Assembly: GCA_036924085.1 (NCBI GenBank)
Contig: JAVGWX010000002.1
Span: 159,377,174-159,441,173 of the forward strand
From: Ariolimax columbianus
Lineage: Eukaryota > Mollusca > Gastropoda > Stylommatophora > Arionidae
Direction: 5' to 3'
DNA: 64,000 nucleotides
Within the stretch, counting starts at the first letter, position 1. Every line of letters begins with the position of its first letter. Shown one piece after another: positions 63,368 to 64,000 of this stretch. A program made the position numbers and the translations under genes. Under the pieces are notes generated by a model. That model ran no database searches. It worked only from the letters and a program-made list of their open reading frames with translations, and was not told where the DNA came from.

Positions 63368-63639
63368 CTAAAAATGTACATTAATGAAACATGGAAAGGC
63401 GTCCAATAAAACTGGTGACAGAGAAGCAGGAAATGATATAATCAGTTTCATGCAAGAACAGTAACAGATAGCATGCGAGCAGTATCTAGGATATGGAGAA
63501 ATTTGATGGGAAATAAAATGTCAACAAGGAAGGCTAGTAGCAAGAACAACTGCAAATAAAACACCTTCTCCCACTTGGAAAACATAAAAACATACCGGTG
63601 TGTATTTATATATATAAGGCTGTAACATGCACCTGCTAA

Positions 63640-63925
63640 CAAGCTGTGCTACAGAAGCTTGACCAACATGGTCCTGTAATGGTTAGTCTAATGAAAAGCC
63701 CTGTATTGCACTACAGTGAGGCTGACCTTTGACCATCTTCTTCAGTAGTCCCTGAGTTACAAAACTAGCCACTGCATGCCATTACCAGAGAACATTCATC
63801 AAGAGTGAAGAACTCACTAAGTGTAGCTTCAAACAACAACAACTGCAGCACCAGCAGCAACAACAACTGCAGCACCAGCAGCAACAACAACAACAACAAC
63901 AACAACAACACAAACAACAAGGGAT
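63640..63925 (+). repeat. dispersed repeat family C with (AAC)n tail
   Basis: Has GTATTGCACTACAGTGAGG, GCCATTACCAGAGAACATTC, GTGAAGAACTCACTAAGTG, then GCAGCACCAGCAGCAACAAC and a long (AAC)n run to 63920. Confidence 0.75.
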
Positions 63926-64000
63926 TGGGTCATCTGAAACTCCCCCTCATATACACCTCTAGAAAATTGTTGCTTTTGATCAAACATGAAGACATAGTTT

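Overview
This is a repeat-rich animal nuclear genome window with no prokaryotic features. The one recognisable host gene is a minus-strand TRAF3IP1 (IFT54/MIP-T3) gene, a core subunit of the intraflagellar transport B complex. It is spread over about 51.5 kb in at least 12 small exons (63367 down to 11838). The mix of CR1-like, I/Nimb-like and Penelope-like retroelements, tRNA-derived SINEs, hAT, mariner and piggyBac-like DNA elements, and very abundant minisatellites fits a lophotrochozoan, probably a mollusc and perhaps a gastropod. That assignment is inference; the sequence does not name the species.

Layout by + coordinate. 1-11837 lies downstream of the gene: a 1.2 kb minisatellite, dispersed SINE-like repeats, an RNase H-bearing LINE remnant at 6375-7900 split by a hAT element with a perfect 8-bp target duplication, and several short-period arrays. 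11838-63367 is the gene. Its exons at 11838-11994, 17985-18088, 24768-24887, 26633-26712, 27728-27767, 29526-29640, 37054-37137, 39007-39079, 45947-45988, 54660-54720, 58585-58659 and 62842-63367 join in one frame with canonical splice sites, apart from one GC-AG intron. The start codon and the N-terminal CH domain must lie beyond 64000.

The introns hold most of the bulk. Intron 11 has a mariner remnant and an uninterrupted 945-codon CR1-like endonuclease/RT ORF. Intron 10 has a decayed I/Nimb-type LINE (endonuclease, RT, RNase H). Intron 9 has a 35-bp array and intron 7 a 39/35-bp array. Intron 6 has a Penelope-like RT into which a 2.7 kb, 29-bp-unit array has expanded, a 25-bp array and a TTAA-flanked piggyBac-like MITE. 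Intron 4 has a larger piggyBac-like element and a 30-bp array. Intron 3 has a 28-bp array abutting a splice acceptor, a 68-bp array, a third I/Nimb LINE copy and a tRNA-SINE. Intron 2 has a 29-31-bp array, a nearly homogeneous 77-bp array and a SINE with a CR1-like tail. Intron 1 has a 20-bp array and another TTAA-flanked MITE.

Most long open frames in the window (around 30.0-32.9, 43.1-44.2, 45.9-46.7, 56.5-57.2 and 59.7-60.9 kb) are by-products of tandem arrays and are not genes. I found no CRISPR, rRNA or functional tRNA gene. The most useful results are the reconstruction of the IFT54 gene, the GC-AG intron beside a frame-neutral 42-nt exon, a tandemly duplicated splice acceptor, the array expansion inside a Penelope-like element, and the SINE that shares its 3' end with an apparently intact resident LINE. 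No clearly new biological system was found.
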